From the NCBI GenBank assembly GCA_937960465.1, contig CALGPO010000005.1, positions 1-41,086 on the forward strand: a stretch of 41,086 nucleotides of DNA, read 5' to 3'. The stretch comes from an uncultured bacterium (lineage in GTDB: Bacteria > Nitrospirota > Thermodesulfovibrionia > Thermodesulfovibrionales > Dissulfurispiraceae). The position numbers and the translations under genes were made by a program. Below are positions 40,441 to 41,086 of this stretch, piece by piece. The notes beneath the pieces are model-generated. The model worked only from the letters and a program-made list of their open reading frames with translations. It made no database searches and was not told the origin of the DNA. Numbering within the stretch: the first letter of the stretch is position 1; each line of letters opens with the position of its first letter.

Positions 40441-40848
40441 TTATTTTATCTCTATATGCCTCGGCAGGTCATTAACCTTCTTGGGAAGGATTATCTTAAG
40501 AATGCCGTCATTAAGAACTGCTCTTATACTCTCATGATCTACATCCGAAGGCAGGTGGAATAACCTCGAAAATGTACCGTAAGCCCGCTCCACCTGATAA
40601 TAGGTCCTTCCCTCGCAATGAAATTTCCTCTCACCGCTTATTCTGAGGACATTTCCTTCAACCGTGATATTAAGGCTGGATTCGGAGACTTCAGGCAGTT
40701 CTGCCTTTACCACAAACCCTTCCGGTGTTTCATAAATATCAACAACCGGCACCCATGCGGGTGAATTGGTCAGCCCCCTGCCCGTCTGAGAAAACTCAAA
40801 GAGTTTGTTTATCCTTTCCCTTAGTGAAAAGGGATCCCATTTTTCCAT
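40441..40848 (-). CDS. Small heat-shock protein Hsp20
   Basis: 135 residues. The alpha-crystallin domain covers about 30-130: [61 protein letters not shown]-independent holdase. First gene of the Hsp20-Ino1-phosphotransferase operon, with a sigma-70 promoter at 40902-40931 and a GGAGG 10 bp before the ATG. No CIRCE-type inverted repeat is seen in the leader. The C-terminal IxI motif is replaced by IEIK. Confidence 0.93.
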   Translation of the reverse strand: MEKWDPFSLRERINKLFEFSQTGRGLTNSPAWVPVVDIYETPEGFVVKAELPEVSESSLNITVEGNVLRISGERKFHCEGRTYYQVERAYGTFSRLFHLPSDVDHESIRAVLNDGILKIILPKKVNDLPRHIEIK

Positions 40849-40901
40849 CCCTGTCTAACCTCCCTATCCGGCCACACCGACCTGTCAACCATAAACAGAT
40901 T

Positions 40902-40931
40902 TTTATAAATTAACTCATGCCCTTATGTCAA
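40902..40931 (-). promoter_or_regulatory. Sigma-70 promoter for hsp20-ino1
   Basis: Minus strand TTGACA (40931-40926), 18 bp, TATAAA (40907-40902). Start of transcription expected near 40895, about 47 bp upstream of the hsp20 ATG. Confidence 0.7.
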
Positions 40932-40951
40932 GCCATACTCCGTAAATCTAT

Positions 40952-41080
40952 TTTGCCGATAGAACTTGAAAACCTTTATTCTATCAGTCATTGCGAGCAC
41001 CCGAAGGGTGCGTGGCAATCTCATTGCAAAAAGGCGAGATTGCTTCGCTTCGCTCGCAATGACGGCTTTCTATCGGCAAA
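40952..41080. repeat. Nested palindromic element
   Basis: The outer inverted repeat TTTGCCGATAGAA (40952-40964) pairs with TTCTATCGGCAAA (41068-41080). Inside is TCATTGCGAGC (40988-40998) with GCTCGCAATGA (41052-41062), and GGCAATCTC with GAGATTGC. The inner part is the widespread TCATTGCGAGC...GCTCGCAATGA dispersed repeat known from many proteobacterial and related genomes. No gene is seen from 40932 to the end of the window. Confidence 0.85.
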
Positions 41081-41086
41081 TCAGGG

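Overview
The window reads as a chromosomal piece of an uncultured Gram-negative bacterium, most likely Nitrospirota or a deltaproteobacterium-like lineage. This is inferred from gene order (yicC-remA-gmk-rpoZ-coaBC; aroA-cmk-plsC-ispH-rpsA-sppA-IHF/HU), moderate GC, a KDPG-type DAHP synthase, a short Aquifex-type aconitase, and an archaeal/actinobacterial-type inositol-phosphate synthase. No rRNA, phage or complete insertion sequence is visible. Coding is dense and mostly on the minus strand.

Layout. (1) 1-188: 5' part of a four-helix-bundle protein, whose start codon lies in an 8-bp tandem repeat. (2) 290-6384: a probable compatible-solute module. On the minus strand are a GT81-like glucosyl-3-phosphoglycerate synthase, a second GT resembling GT78 mannosylglycerate synthases, and a small mechanosensitive-channel-like protein that starts directly at the end of the second GT. 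Divergently on the plus strand are a glycerate 2-kinase and a mannosyl/glucosyl-3-phosphoglycerate phosphatase, coupled by an ATGA overlap. (3) 6381-7821: tandem exported HEAT-repeat paralogues. (4) 7843-8752: a cassette bounded by 55-bp direct repeats, with a frameshifted DUF4160 gene and a DUF2442 gene. (5) TSUP permease, tRNA-Glu and tRNA-Lys separated by one base, and aconitase. (6) lysA-dapF-PilZ-dapA-TlpA on the plus strand. (7) Two dipeptide-ABC ATPases without permeases. (8) 18463-32030: a 13-gene minus-strand run for NAD, glycolysis, aromatic amino acids, CMP kinase, phosphatidate, isoprenoid, ribosomal protein S1, signal-peptide peptidase and a DNA-bending protein. (9) A 169-bp imperfect palindrome, then TPR-coaBC-rpoZ-gmk-remA-yicC-DUF167-PAP2. 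(10) A HepT/MntA toxin-antitoxin pair, a 520-bp repeat island, and an Hsp20-Ino1-CDP-alcohol phosphotransferase operon that probably makes inositol phospholipid. (11) A palindromic repeat at the right end.

The most unusual sequence-level signal is a set of degenerate heptanucleotide (7-bp) tandem arrays, often as inverted pairs, scattered through the window. Many sit in frame inside conserved genes (glycerate kinase, sugar phosphatase, OppF, AroA twice, NadB, a TPR protein). Others form a start region (TyrA) or a signal peptide (TlpA-like). Several further palindromic repeat families occupy the gaps, including an 80-bp element present twice at about 95% identity.

Functionally, osmolyte synthesis, a tension-gated channel, Hsp20 and inositol synthesis suggest investment in osmotic or thermal stress. 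The rest is housekeeping anabolism.
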